DNA of 64,000 nt from Nicotiana tabacum (taxonomy: Eukaryota; Streptophyta; Magnoliopsida; Solanales; Solanaceae). A program made the position numbers and the translations under genes. The stretch is from the NCBI RefSeq assembly GCF_000715075.1, contig NC_134097.1, forward strand, positions 71,705,190-71,769,189, written 5' to 3'. This document shows positions 1 to 11,699 of this stretch, one piece after another (the first letter of the stretch is position 1; each line of letters begins with the position of its first letter). A model generated the notes under the pieces. That model saw nothing but the letters and a program-made list of their open reading frames with translations. It ran no database searches and was not told where the DNA came from.

Positions 1-509
1 TCGGAATCAATGAACTTGAAACTTCAAACTTCCACAACCAATACCGAAACCTATCAAATCACGTCTGATTGACCTCAAATTTTTCACACAAGACACATTT
101 GACATTATGGACCTGCTGCAGCTTCTAGAATTGGAATCCAACCCCGATATCAAAAAGTCCACTCCCGGTCAAACTTTCCAAAATTTCAACTTTCGCTATT
201 TCAAGCCAAATTCTACTACTGACCTCCAAGTCACAATCCGGACGCGCTCCTAAGTTTAAAATCACCCAACAAAGCTAACAGAACCATTAGAAATCCAATC
301 CAAGATAAAACTCTAAAAAGTAAAAATTTGGTCAAACCTTTCAAATTTAAAGCTTCTAGGTAAGAATCATTCTTCCAACTCAATTCCAAATAACCTGAAA
401 ATCTAAACCAACGATTCACATAAGTCATAATACTTCATACGGAGCTACTCATGCCCTCAAACAATCGAGCAAAGTGCAATTGCTCAAAACGACCGATCGG
501 ATCGTTACA
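1..509 (-). mobile_element. Ty3/gypsy LTR, 5' part, truncated by window edge
   Basis: On the minus strand this begins TGTAACGATCCGATCGG and continues with a text typical of abundant solanaceous gypsy LTRs (a GAGTAGCTCCGTATG-like stretch, then TGGAAGAATGATTCTTA). The outer boundary is placed at 509 because the sequence changes abruptly there to CACTA-type subterminal repeats and no purine-rich tract or primer site follows. It could be a solo LTR or the end of a longer element lying to the left. The 65-codon ORF inside is not considered a gene. Confidence 0.6.
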
Positions 510-1281
510 TCGACTTTGGTCGGTCAAAAAACCGACCAAAAAACTGTCCGAAGTCGGTTGATTTTTCAAAATATTTATTTTTAAATTTTTATTTTAAGAA
601 ACCGACCAACTTCAATCATTTTGTTTTGTGCAAAAATGCAGAAAACTATTTTAGCATCAGCAAAATTTATTTTGTAAGAAATCGACCGAAATGGATCGAT
701 TTTTCATATAAAATAAATTAAAATTCAAAAAACCAACTGAAACTGGTCGGTTATTTCAGTCAGTCATTTTTAAAAACCAATCGATTTCGATCGGTAATTT
801 TATAATTTTAATAAAATCTACTGACTTCGGTCGGTTTTTTTCGCGCAGAAATGCAATTAAAGAGTACAAATAAAATAAAAGAAACTTTTAAATCAAAATG
901 TATTAATGGTCTAGTGGTATAGTAGTATCCTACCATTGTATAGACCCTAGTTCGATTCCCAAATATTGCAATTTTTAATTGCATAATTAAAAATATCGAC
1001 CGACTTTGGTCGGTTTTTTGGCAAATTTTTTCTTTTTGGGTCGTTTGTGAAATTTAATTGCATAATTAAAAATACCAACAGACTTGGGTCGATTTTTTGG
1101 CAATTTTTTTCTTTTTCGGTCGTTTGTGAAATTTAATTGACCGACCAAAATCGGTTGAAAAATAGCGACCGGCTTATTACCGACCAGCCTAATTTCGACG
1201 GATTAAAGTCAATCGGAAATCGATTGTTTTTAGTTTTTCGATCGTTATTTCTGCATGGTTTTAGGCAGTTTTCTAGTAGTG
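510..1281 (+). mobile_element. Non-autonomous CACTA-like transposon end
   Basis: The segment is filled with short direct and inverted copies of a CCGACCRAAGTCGGT-like motif, the usual make-up of CACTA (En/Spm) subterminal regions. It ends at about 1264-1281 with GGCAGTTTTCTAGTAGTG, the reverse complement of the plant CACTA terminus CACTACTAGAAAACTGCC. The opposite terminus is not seen and was probably removed by the LTR insertion ending at 509. No transposase ORF is present, so this is a deletion derivative or MITE-like copy. The target duplication cannot be checked because one end is missing. Confidence 0.55.
899..970 (+). pseudogene. tRNA-Gly-like pseudogene
   Basis: The 72 bases align along their whole length with plant tRNA-Gly(GCC). 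The A box (GGTCTAGTGGTA-like) and B box (AGTTCGATTCCC) are well kept. Differences are mostly C-to-T or G-to-A, the anticodon position reads ACC instead of GCC, and the acceptor stem no longer pairs fully. It lies inside the CACTA-like repeat region. The 3' half recurs at 1700-1733 through the tandem duplication, and that copy keeps a better 3' end (CCAGCTGTTGCA). It may be a captured tRNA or a SINE head rather than a former chromosomal tRNA gene. Confidence 0.6.
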
Positions 1282-2467
1282 ACAAAAATATAATATATTG
1301 AATAGAGTTTATATTTGAAGTTTTGCATCTGTTAAAAAAATCAGTAAAAGTAGAGGAGATAAATAGTGTTCGATTTCAACAACAAAAACCCAAAATTAAG
1401 AGAAAAAATATTTTAAAAATCTGAGAAACTATTTTGTTTTAATAAGGAAATAATTGTTGCTTTCTTGTTCAATTTTTTCTTAATAATTTTCTATCATTGT
1501 CTATCTCATGATTACTGCGCTTTCTTTTTCTCTTTCTTTCGGTTTTTCATACTTTTTCCTCTTGCATTTGGAGATATTCTTTTTTCTACCACTGTGCATT
1601 ATGTTCTTTTTAATTCTTGATATCATGCATCTAATTTACATTTTCCTCATTATCTTTTTTTATCTTTGTTGGAATATAAATAATCCATTCTCTATTTTCT
1701 GTATAGACCCTAGTTCGATTTCCAGCTGTTGCATTTTTTAATTGCATAATTAAAACTACCGATCGACTTCAGTCAGTTGTTTTGAAAGATTTTTTCTTTT
1801 TGGGTCGTTTGTGAAATTTAATTGCATAATTAAAAATACTGACAGACTTCGGTCGGTTATTTGGGCAAATTTTTACTTTTTGGGTCATTTGTGAAATTTA
1901 ATTGACCGACCGAAATCGATCGAAAATTGCAACCGACTTCGGTCGCTATTTATTACCGACCAACCTAATTATGACGGATTAAAGTCGGCCGGAAATTGAT
2001 TATTTTTTTTTATTTTTTCGATCGGTATTTCTGCACGGTTTTAGGCAGTTTTACAAAAATATGATATATTGAATAGAGTTTATATTTGAAGTTTTGTATC
2101 TGTTGAAAAAATCAGTAAAAGTAGAGGAGATAAATAGTGTTCGATTTCAACAACAAAAACCCAAAATTAAGAGAAAATATTTAAAAGATCCCAGAAACAA
2201 TTTTGTTTTAATAAGGGAATAATTGTTGCTTTCCTGTTCAATTTTTTCTTCATAATTTCCTTTCATTGTCTGTCTCATGATTACTGCGCTTTCTTTTTCT
2301 TTCTTTCAGTCTTTCTTTCTTTTTCCTCTTGCATTTGGAGATATTCTTTTTTATATCATTGTGCTTCATGTTCTTTTTAATTCCTGATATCATGCATCCA
2401 ATTTACAGTTTCCTCGTTATTTTTTTTCCACCTTCGTTGGAATATAAATAATCCATTCTCTATTTTT
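938..2467 (+). repeat. Tandem duplication, two copies of about 763 bp
   Basis: Copy 1 is 938-1700 and copy 2 is 1701-2467. Each starts in the middle of the tRNA-like sequence (GTATAGACCC), runs through CACTA-type repeats to the transposon end, and continues through about 400 bases of AT-rich flanking DNA ending CCATTCTCTATTTT. The copies differ by many point changes, so the duplication is old. Copy 2 lacks about ten bases corresponding to CTAGTAGTGA, so its transposon terminus is destroyed. The small ORFs at 1508-1741 and 2377-2565 are chance frames. Confidence 0.8.
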
Positions 2468-2579
2468 CGTAATTCATACCATTTGCCAAAAAAGAAAAAG
2501 ATTGCTTTTTGCGAGCTCTTAACTGCCTTTGGTAGCCAAATTTGTAGAAGAGGAGGTGCTATCATAACTTTTGAATTTA
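2468..2579. other. Unassigned host or repeat DNA before the Sirevirus
   Basis: There is no ORF or recognised repeat. This is the left target flank of the Sirevirus insertion, ending in the target duplication aaggg at 2580-2584. Confidence 0.4.
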
Positions 2580-2584
2580 AAGGG

Positions 2585-3498
2585 TGATAGGTTATATGTG
2601 TATCCCTGCTATATTTTGATGATCTAACAAACTTATTGGTAAGAACCAGATAAGGAACCTAGTATACATCCTCAAGTATTTAAGATCAACAAGTATACAG
2701 TCAGGGACGCGGCTCAACTCTTCAGAGTCAAAGGAACAATAGAGGGAACATATAGCTACCAGTTCCCGTGGTGACTGTACAAGTCAACCCCTAGCTATAA
2801 AGTTGTTGCTTGCACATGCAACAGTGCAAAAAAAGTGCAAAAGTAAATTTTATGGGGAATGCCCTTTACCTAACTTGCTTGAATTATTCAAGTGATGTCA
2901 CAAATGAATTAATAACATCAAGCAAAGGTAAAATAAAACACTTACTCATTCAAGAATCAATGAAGCATTCTCTCAAGTGATCTATCAATCTGGCAAGTGA
3001 CTCTTAAGAGCATCAAGAACAAAGAACAACATAACAACGGACCAGTTCCCTATATCGAGTTATTACATGCATGTCCTTAGTTGTGTTTCACATTTGTTAA
3101 AGTACTCTACTTGTAATTCCTACTTAGCTTAGTTAGAAGCATTGTGTAGAAAACCTTTGTAAATCATAAACTCTTGTATTTTTGTCTTAGCTAGAGTTAA
3201 TCGAGTTGTAAGTCTTTGTAATAAAGTTATTACAAAGTGGCTTATAATAGAGTTGTAACAAGTTAGTGAGGGATTAAGAGGTTAATTCCTCGGTTACAAT
3301 AGGTTGTAATCTAAAGTTTGCTCATTAGTAAATTTGAAATCCTACAAGGGTAGTTCGTGGTTGCTAATCTCGTGAGCTAAGAGTTTTCCACATAAAACTC
3401 CATTGTGTCATTTACTTACTACTGTGTGCGTGTGTTCTGTGGAAGCTAATAGAGAGTCTGGTTCTCTATATAGTTTGGTGGGCCCTTAGTTTCTATTA
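2585..3498 (+). repeat. Sirevirus 5' LTR
   Basis: The 914-base LTR starts TGATAGG and ends TATTA, where the partner LTR ends TATCA, so TG...CA is the likely original. It aligns along its length with 45543-46451. It contains several GGAACC/GGTTCC half sites, for example near 3042 and an AGAGAGTCTGGTTCTCT stretch at 3449-3465. Confidence 0.92.
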
Positions 3499-3500
3499 AT

Positions 3501-3512
3501 TGGTATCAGAGC
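3501..3512 (+). other. Primer binding site, initiator tRNA-Met type
   Basis: TGGTATCAGAGC lies two bases after the 5' LTR. It is the standard copia/gypsy site complementary to the 3' end of tRNA-Met and gives the element's orientation as plus. Confidence 0.93.
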
Positions 3513-3736
3513 GGGTTCTTTCTATTAGGGTAACACCTAAAAAGAATCCTCATGGCTGCTCCGCCAAACTTCGAAGAAGGTCAATCTACTTACAAAACAC
3601 CAAGATTCAATGGTCAATACTATGGATGGTAGAAGACAAGGATGCATGACTTCATCATGACTGAAGACTCGGAGCTCTAGGATATCATCTGCAATGGACC
3701 CTTCATTCCTACAAAGACCATTGGAGACCCCGCAGT

Positions 3737-6431
3737 TGTCACGACCCAAACTGGAGGGCCATGACTAGCACCAGACCATACTTGCCGAGCACTAACATAC
3801 ATTTCATCTAAACTTATTTATTATCTTTTAGGGCTGACGAGATCAATATAAATGGTAGACCTGGATCATGGACAACCAGCAATAAGATATGACGGCATGA
3901 GCATACATAGCAGGGGATGACCATACAATCAGGAAACTACATATAAGGTATGAGCTACCACGCTACCATGAAAGACTATACAACAAAAACTAGCCGACAA
4001 GGCATACCAAACTATACATGAGTCGACACCTGTCTATGAGCCTCTAAAGGAACATAAGTGCTGCAACATAGCCGGAACAGGGCCCCGACATACCCATAAT
4101 GTCTATAACAAAAATGCATACCAAAACCAAGGCAAGTCCGGAGAAGGGATCTCGCCAATCACCGCTGAACTGGAAAGCCTACTGTGGTAGGGGAGCTGCA
4201 CCTGCCTGTCTATCAAGACCTGCAGCACGACATGCAGCGTCCACAAACAAAAGGACGTCAGTACGAATAAAGTACTGAGTATGTAAGGCAGAGAACCATA
4301 AATACGATCAGTAATGTAAGCAAGGATAGAGAATATACAACCTGTAACATCTTAGTACCTCTGAGGTCTACTGACATGAAATGCATGATACATATGTATA
4401 AATACATAAACCTTTAAAACATTCGCCTCTGTGGGCATCATCATCATCATATCGTACCCGGCCATAATAGGCTCGGTAAAAAACGTACCCGGCCATCATA
4501 AGTCTCGGTAGAATCGTACCCGGCCACGTGGAGCTCGGTAAAACCCAACTGATCAGTGGTTGCACAATAGGTGCCGTACCCGGCCAACTATAGCGTGGCT
4601 CGGTAGAGTAAAATAGATACATATATATAATGCATGCTCGACTCATGGAATCATATTCTAAACCTTTCGGAGTGACATAAGGTCAGTATCCTCTGTACAC
4701 GTTATTAGGACTAACTCTTCACTATGAACCTTATAAGAATCAGAAAGTACCAACAACATTGATAACATAAGAATAAGAGAAGCAACATTAACATCAATCG
4801 TTCCATAAGAGGGAAAACAATGTAAGTACTGCTAGCTTCTAAGAGTAGAGTATCTTGGAAGCTCGTTCATTACATTATGTACAATCGGAGTCGTGCAAAA
4901 GAAAGAAAGGGATAGACTCACATACCTTGCATATACTGCCCCAATCTCAAGCTATGCAATTGTCAAAACTCCTTAGTCTACAATAAGAGAAACGATACTA
5001 TCGTTATCATTTAAGCGTCATAACTATTATGTATCGACCACAACCTATTTTACGATAAAACGGACAGCACCTAACCTATATATATGACTTCACACCATTC
5101 AAAACAATCACCAAACAGCCCAAACAACATCAATAATAAACATATTGAGCCTCCCAAAATAGTCCACGCACAGCCTAATCACTCCATACACACGACGGCC
5201 ACCATAGTCGTGTCAAACGACCCAGAAATGTTACGAATAACTATAATCCCACAACCCTACATATATATGGTGTTTCTCCACACACTTCCTCCTCCAAAAC
5301 TCCACAAAACAATAGTAAAATACGCAGCCCAACAGCAACGCAAAACAGTCCACAAAACAATAACATTACTACCAAGCCTTTCGATATATATTTCACAAGT
5401 TCTAGCTTCAATGGCTTAGCCGCAACTTGGATAATCTTAAATACATATAGAGTAAGAGGTTACTTACCTTTATACATAAATAAAAACTCCAATTTGACCT
5501 TAAATTTCCATGAAATATCCCTCCAATGCTGCCACAACAACAAAAAAGCGAAACTAGCGATCAATTAGTGTTTTTCGGCACTAGAATCACTTTAGAAGGC
5601 TTGAAATCACCTAGGATTGATATTAAGAACATGAGGGAGTATTTACAGAACATAAACCCTTTAAAACAACCTCCCACACGAGCTGTAACGACACAAAAAT
5701 GAGCAACAACAAGAAGAACAAGAGACTTACTAGCGCCACGGAATTCCCGACACTTGATTTGTGTTGTTTGCCCTTTTTTGGGTCTTAAATCTTGAGAGAA
5801 CCTTGAGAGAATGTTCCTAGGGTTCTAAGGTCTGAAAATAGTTAGAATAAATGACATAAAATGGTTGTAGGCATCCTATATAGGTCCAAATATCTTAAAC
5901 CGCCTTAGTGGGCCCCATAGAGAGGTGCTTGGCGCAGTCTCGCGAAAATATGAATATCTCTCTACTTAGAGATCGTATTGATGAACGGTTTAATGCGTTG
6001 AAAACTAGACTCATATATCTTTAATTTGGTTGGTATATCACCCCGTAATTCCTTGTAAATTAGGAGAAAAGATTAGAAATATTTGACCTAATGTTTAAGT
6101 AAAATCATGAACCTAAGTTGCGACAACTTTTGTCGACTTTTGTTTCATAACTCGATTGACTTCAAGACTTATAATACGGATATTATACGATTTAAATACC
6201 TTAATACATTACCTCTTGAGTGTATTAAGCACCGCTAGATTTACCTGAAAATACGAGTTACAACATCCTTGATTCATTTAACTTTTAATACTTGTTAATC
6301 ACCCTTATACACTCTTGTATCACTTAAGACCAATAGGATTGACTTCTTATCATCTCAAAGATAATTCCTTCTTGGATTTATGTTAACTAATATATGGCAT
6401 GAACTAACACATATGGATATGGGCTGTAACA
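3737..6431 (-). repeat. Chromovirus 3' LTR
   Basis: The 2,695-base LTR on the minus strand begins TGTTACAGCCC and ends GGGTCGTGACA. The ORFs at 4368-4646 and 5084-5419 are chance frames repeated in both LTRs. Confidence 0.93.
4453..4610 (-). repeat. Tandem subrepeat in chromovirus LTR
   Basis: Four to five imperfect copies of a unit of about 35 bases. On the plus strand each has CGTACCCGGCCA and then a CTCGGTA element some 12-20 bases later. The same array is in the other LTR at 12415-12572. Confidence 0.8.
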
Positions 6432-6446
6432 CCCTCCCCCCCTTAG
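6432..6446 (-). other. Polypurine tract of the chromovirus
   Basis: On the minus strand the tract TAAGGGGGGGGAGGG lies directly before TGTTACAGCCC of the 3' LTR, the normal place for plus-strand DNA priming. Confidence 0.85.
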
Positions 6447-6673
6447 GAACATTCGTCCTCGAATGTAAGGGTTCATGGGGAGTTTAAATCATCGTGGATT
6501 CCAATGGAAAATTGCGATCAATTTTCCCCTATAAAATGGTCACTAGAAAAACTTGCAAGCAATTAAGCCCAACATATGGCTTCACAAGGCTACACAAAGC
6601 ATTATGCATATTTACATTATCTACATATCACCATTTTGTATTAAGGAGGAGTATTCTCAAATTATTGCTTACC

Positions 6674-7120
6674 TCATAGAGCCGTTTCACCTTCCAATGT
6701 ATCCTGTCTTCCACCAGCATCCTTATTATCTTCATTCTGGAATAGGTAAGGGTATTTAGACTTCATCTCCTCTTCTGCTTCCCATGTCATTTCTTCCATA
6801 TTTTTGTTCTTCCACAATACTTTGACGGAAGCTACATCTTTTGTTCTCAACTTGCGGACTTGTCGATCTAATATCGCCACTGGCACTTCTTCATATGATA
6901 GGTCCTCTGTAACTTGTACATCTTTGATAGGGACAACTCGAGAAGGGTCTCCAATACATTTCCTCAACATAGATACATGGAATACCGGGTGGACAAATTC
7001 CAATTCGGATGGCAATTCTAACTCATAAGCAACCTGTCCAATTCGTCGAAGAATTTTATACGGCCCGATATACCTTGGACTCAGCTTACCTTTCTTCCCA
7101 AAATGCATAATACCCTTCAT
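6674..7120 (-). pseudogene. Chromovirus integrase C-terminus with chromodomain-like tail
   Basis: The 148-residue frame has the gypsy GPFEV-like block ([19 protein letters not shown], then [12 protein letters not shown]) followed by [20 protein letters not shown] and EEMTWEAE, the order of a chromodomain-like module. In chromoviruses this tail can guide integration to chromatin. It is cut off from the rest of pol by stops upstream. Confidence 0.85.
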
Positions 7121-7204
7121 TGGTGAGATTCTCAGGAAAACCCAATCACTAACCTCAAACTCTAGATCACGACGTCGGACATCAGAATAAGATTTTTGCC
7201 TGCT

Positions 7205-8157
7205 TTATGCCGTCCACAATCGCTCCTGTATCACTTTCACCTTCTCAATAGCTTGGTGAATCAAATCTGGACCATATAATTTTGTTTCACCGACTTCGAA
7301 CCATCCAACTGGTGATCTACATCTTCTCCCGTATAGTGCCTCGTATGGGGCCATTTTAATACTGGAATGGTAGCTATTATTGTAGGCGAATTCTATGAGT
7401 GGAAGATGGTCATCCCAATTTCCCTTAAAATCTAGAACACATGCTCGTAGCATATCTTCCAGTGTCTGAATGGTACGTTCAGCCTGTCCGTCAGTCTGCG
7501 GATGATGCAGTGCTGAGATTTACTTGTGTGCCTAAACCCTTCTGGAAAGACCTCCAAAAGTTAGTCGTATTGAGCTCCTCGGTCTGATATAATAGATACA
7601 GGCACACCATGAAGCCTAACAATCTCCTTGATATACAACTTCGCATAATCTTCAGCCGTGTAAGTTGTCTTCACTGGTAGAAAATGGACACATTTTGTAA
7701 GTCGATCAATTATCACCCAGATGGAGTCAAACTTATGATAAGAGCGAGGTAATCCAATAATGAAGTCCATATTAATCACCTCCCATTTCCAGGTCGGAAT
7801 CTCTATATTCTGAAGCAATCCACCGGGTTTCTGATGTTCTATCTTTACTTGTTGACAATTGGGACACTGGGCTACAAATTCTGCAATAGACTTCTTCATG
7901 TTATCCCACCAATACTGCTCCTTGACATCATGATACATCTTTGTCGAGCCGGGATGGATGGAATATCGGGATTGATGAATCTCATTCATAATCTTCTCTC
8001 GCAACCCTGCCGCATTAGGCACACATAATCGGCCCTGGTATCTCAGTGCCCCATCTCTTTCGATATCAAAAGCCATACTTTTACACTGCTGAATGCTCTC
8101 TCTTAATCGTACTAAGATAGGATCTTCATATTGTTGTGCTTTTACCTCGGCTACCAA
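7205..8157 (-). pseudogene. Chromovirus integrase core, broken
   Basis: The HHCC zinc region is present (HPGSTKMYHDV and CPNCQQVK, 7850-7960), then catalytic Asp regions in NMDFIIGLPRS and SIISDRGAQY. A stop follows at 7561-7563. The Glu region ([21 protein letters not shown]) lies beyond it in 7440-7510, and the frame continues as [11 protein letters not shown] and [12 protein letters not shown] to 7205. At least two stops separate the parts. Confidence 0.88.
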
Positions 8158-8924
8158 AGTTGATTTTGATGTATTCTGTACATAACACCTCCGTCATCAG
8201 AGTCTAACAATCTGATTCTCATATTGGCTAGCTGATGAAGCTCTTTAGTCAACCCCCATCTACCTGCCTCAATATGTACTAAGCTTCCCATTGATTTACG
8301 GCTGAGAGCGTCTGCCACAACATTGGCTTTACCGGGATGATACAATATCTCGACGTCGTAGTCTTTCAATAATTCAAGCCACCTACGTTGCCTCAAATTC
8401 AACTCTTTCTACTTGAAGATGTATTGTAAACTCTTATGATCTGTGTAGATGTCAACAAGTACGCCGTATAAGTAGTGCCGCCATATCTTCAAAGCATATA
8501 TTACTGCAACCAATTCCAAATCATGGGTTGGATAATTCATTTCATGCTTCTTCAATTGTCTTGATGCATAAGCAATCACCTTCTCACGCTGCATCAATAC
8601 GCACCCCAAACCTATACCTAAGGCATCACAATATACCATATAACCTTCTGTTCCTTTAGGAAGAGTAAGCACTGGTGCGGATGTTAATCGATTCTTCAGC
8701 TCCTGAAAACTACGTTTACAAGTGTCAAACCACTGGAACTTGGTAGCTTTCTGTGTTAACTTAGTCAATGGTGATGATATAGAGGAAAACCCTTCCACAA
8801 ATTGCCTATAATATCCTGCTAGCCCTAGGAAGCTGCGGACTTCTGATGGTGTTGTAGGTCTCGGCCAATTCTTTACTGCATCGATCTTTTGATTGTCGAC
8901 ACTAATACCCTTATCAGATATCAC
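8151..8924 (-). pseudogene. Chromovirus RT end and RNase H
   Basis: [13 protein letters not shown] marks the connection, followed by [16 protein letters not shown] (normally VYCDAS) and [21 protein letters not shown], then [11 protein letters not shown], the RNase H core. A stop at about 8409 replaces a residue between IFK and [10 protein letters not shown]; the frame then reaches [17 protein letters not shown] and this part are separated by a frameshift near 9011-9040. Confidence 0.88.
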
Positions 8925-9010
8925 ATGGCCAAGGAATGCTACTGAGTTCAGCCAGAATTCACATTTGGAGAGCTTAGCATATAACTTACGATCCTGAAGC
9001 GTCTGTAATA

Positions 9011-10039
9011 CTATCCGTAAGTGGCCGGCATGTTCCGCTCCGAACGAGAATACACTAGAATGTCATCAATGAATACAATCACGAACACATCAAGATAGGG
9101 CCTGAATATAGTATTCATGAGATCCATAAAAGTTGTTGGGGCATTTGTTATCCCGAACGACATCACCAAGAACTCAAAGTGCTCATATCTTGTCCGGAAG
9201 GCCGTCTTTGGAATATCCTTCTCCTTAACCCTCTCCTGATGATACACTGAACGTAAATCAATCTTGGAGAAATACTTGGCACCCTGGAGTTGGCCAAACA
9301 GGTCATCAATTCTTGGAAGTGGATACTTGTTCTTTATAGTAGACTTATTCAACTGTCGATAGTCGATACACATCTGTAACGACCCGTCTTTCTCCCGCAC
9401 GAATAGGACTGGCGCACCCCAAGGTGAGGTGCTAGGCCTAATGAAGCCCTTATCCAGCAAGTCCTTCAACTGCACCTTCAACTCTTGCAACTCAGTCGGG
9501 GCCATTCTGTATGGAGGGATAGAGATCGGTTGAGTGTCAGGAAACACATCAATGCTAAACTCAATCTCCCTTTCAGGAGGAAGGCCTGGGAGTTCATCTG
9601 GGAAAACATCTGGAAATTTGTTGACCAGGGGGATTGATTGTAGAGTAGGCGGCTTCGCCTCCGCATCTCTAACGTGAACGAGATGATAAATGTAACCTTT
9701 TGAGATCATTTTCCTTGCCTTAAGATAGGAAATAAACCTACCTTTCGGTGTAGTAATGTTCCCTTTCCATTCAATGACGGGTTCACCTGGAAATTGGAAC
9801 CTAACCATCTTCGTACGACAGTCAACATTTGCATAGCATGAGGCCAACCAGTCCATTCCCATTATCACATCAAAATCAACCATTTCTAACTCAAATAAAT
9901 TTGCCAAGGTTTGACGACTACAAATCATCACAGTGCAACCTTTATATACCCTTCTAGCAATCACAGAATCTCCTATCGGAGTAGATACCGCAAGGGGTTT
10001 ACTTATCAATTCAGGTTCAATGCCAAACTTATTAGCCAC
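9011..10039 (-). pseudogene. Chromovirus protease end and reverse transcriptase
   Basis: The N-terminal part is the retropepsin C-terminus ([19 protein letters not shown]). RT motifs follow: [70 protein letters not shown] (normally DLRSGYHQ) and FIDDILVYS with the catalytic Asp pair. The frame ends at 9011 by frameshift. The protease active site lies upstream in 10055-10090 as ALIDPGST, where D-S/T-G is expected. Confidence 0.9.
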
Positions 10040-10054
10040 AAAGGGTGTAACATA

Positions 10055-11494
10055 TTATAATGTAGATCCCGGATCAATCAGCGCATATACATCATAAGAA
10101 AACACAGATATAATACCTGTAAAAACATCTGGAGACGACTCAAGATCCTGTCGACCTACTAGAGCATAGGTTCGATTTTGAGCACCACTCGAACTCGGCA
10201 CTGCACCTCTACCTCTACCACGACCTGTCGACTGCTGAAAACCCTGTGCTGGAGGTCGAACTGATGAGGAAGAACCAGACACAGATCCAGTCGGCTGAGC
10301 CATACCACCACCTCCTCTATTATGACAATCCCGCATTATATGGCCAGGCTGTCCGCACGAATAGCACGCATCAGAACCTCAACGGCACAGTCCAAAGCGG
10401 GCCTTGCCGCACTGATCACAATGTGGTGTTAGGGGTCTCATCTGACTAGTATCCCTGTGATGTTGCGAGCCAGATGCCCGCGAACTCTGACCTGGACCAG
10501 AATAGGATTGATCATATCGAGGCCTCTGAAATTGTGGAGGAGCACTAGCTACAGGTGGCACCTAACTCCTCGAAAATTGTGGCCTAACGCTGCCTCTGAA
10601 GTCATCAAAATACCCTGCAAATCTCGCCCTCTTATGTTGGCCCCTATCCTGCTCCCTAACTGCCCTCTGCTGGCACTTACGATACTCTAGGGTCTGGGCA
10701 TAAGCTTGAATACGGGAAATATCCATGCCCTCCACCAAGGAGGCTGTTGTACACTTATTTATCAGATGTGGTCCCAACCCATTCATGAACATATGCACCC
10801 TATCACTCATCTCAGCCACAATGTGGGGAGCATACCTTGCCAAAGAATCAAACTACATACTGTACTCTCACACACTCATATTACCTTGTCTAAGGTTCAA
10901 GAACTTATCAGCTCTAGCTCGTCGTATCTCAACTGGCAAGTAGTGACGAAGAAAGGCCTCAAAAAATTCCCTCCACACAGCTGGAGGAGCGTTCGGACCC
11001 CTAGATCTCTCCCAACTATCATACTAGAGAACCGCTAAATCCAGTAGCCGATAAGAAGCCAACTCTACTGCCTCTGTATCACTAACATGCATAACCCGAA
11101 GTGTACGATGAACCTGGTCAATAAAAGTCTGCGGGTCCTCCTTGGGGTCTGATTCGGTAAACACTGGAGGATCTAAATTAATAAAATCACGAACTCTCGT
11201 ACTAACTGGTTTCTCAGCAGCACCTGTATTCTGCCTCTGAGCCTGAGCAGCTACCAAGCTAGTCAATAACTGCAAAGCACTCCGCATATCCTGGTCTGTA
11301 GTGCCAGACGGAGGAACTGGAGGTGCTGGGTGCCTCCTAATATCCTCTGGAGGAGACGGGGTAGATGAGGTATGAGACGGCATCTCACTCTGAGCCTCAC
11401 TTTGGCCTGTTCTGGCTTGGGGCACCTGACTGGTACCCTCTCCCGCAGTTGTATCAAGCCGTCTACTAATTGTTTGCTTCCTAGTCGAAGGCAT
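10055..11494 (-). pseudogene. Chromovirus gag and protease start, broken
   Basis: ATG at 11494 opens MPSTRKQTISRR. The Retrotrans_gag domain spans about 11150-10700 (PPVFTESDPKEDPQTFIDQ, then REYSM-stop-FDSLARYAPHIVAEMSDRV). A complete CCHC knuckle (CYSCGQPGHIMRDC) is at about 10325-10365 with an incomplete one before it. Four stops break the frame (near 11024, 10844, 10562 and 10379). The end enters the protease. Confidence 0.88.
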
Positions 11495-11495
11495 C

Positions 11496-11683
11496 GCTGA
11501 AAGAAAACAAGGTGAATATTAAAGACAAACACTTACGACTCAACTCTACGCACGATCTAGATTCAGGAAGAAGGTAACAACCCTAGATGTCATGTAGCCT
11601 CCTGATTATAAATGTGGCGCGCTACACATCCATAATCAAGACTCTACTAGACAAGGCTCATAGACAATCCCTAGGACAGACTT
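11496..11683 (-). other. Chromovirus 5' leader
   Basis: The untranslated stretch between the primer site and the gag start holds no supported ORF. Confidence 0.6.
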
Positions 11684-11695
11684 GCTCTGATACCA
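11684..11695 (-). other. Primer binding site of the chromovirus
   Basis: On the minus strand TGGTATCAGAGC starts a few bases inside the 5' LTR and is complementary to tRNA-Met. Confidence 0.92.
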
Positions 11696-11699
11696 AGTT

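Noticed and set aside
899..970. Functional tRNA-Gly gene
   Set aside because: The acceptor stem does not pair fully, the anticodon has changed and many paired positions are mutated.
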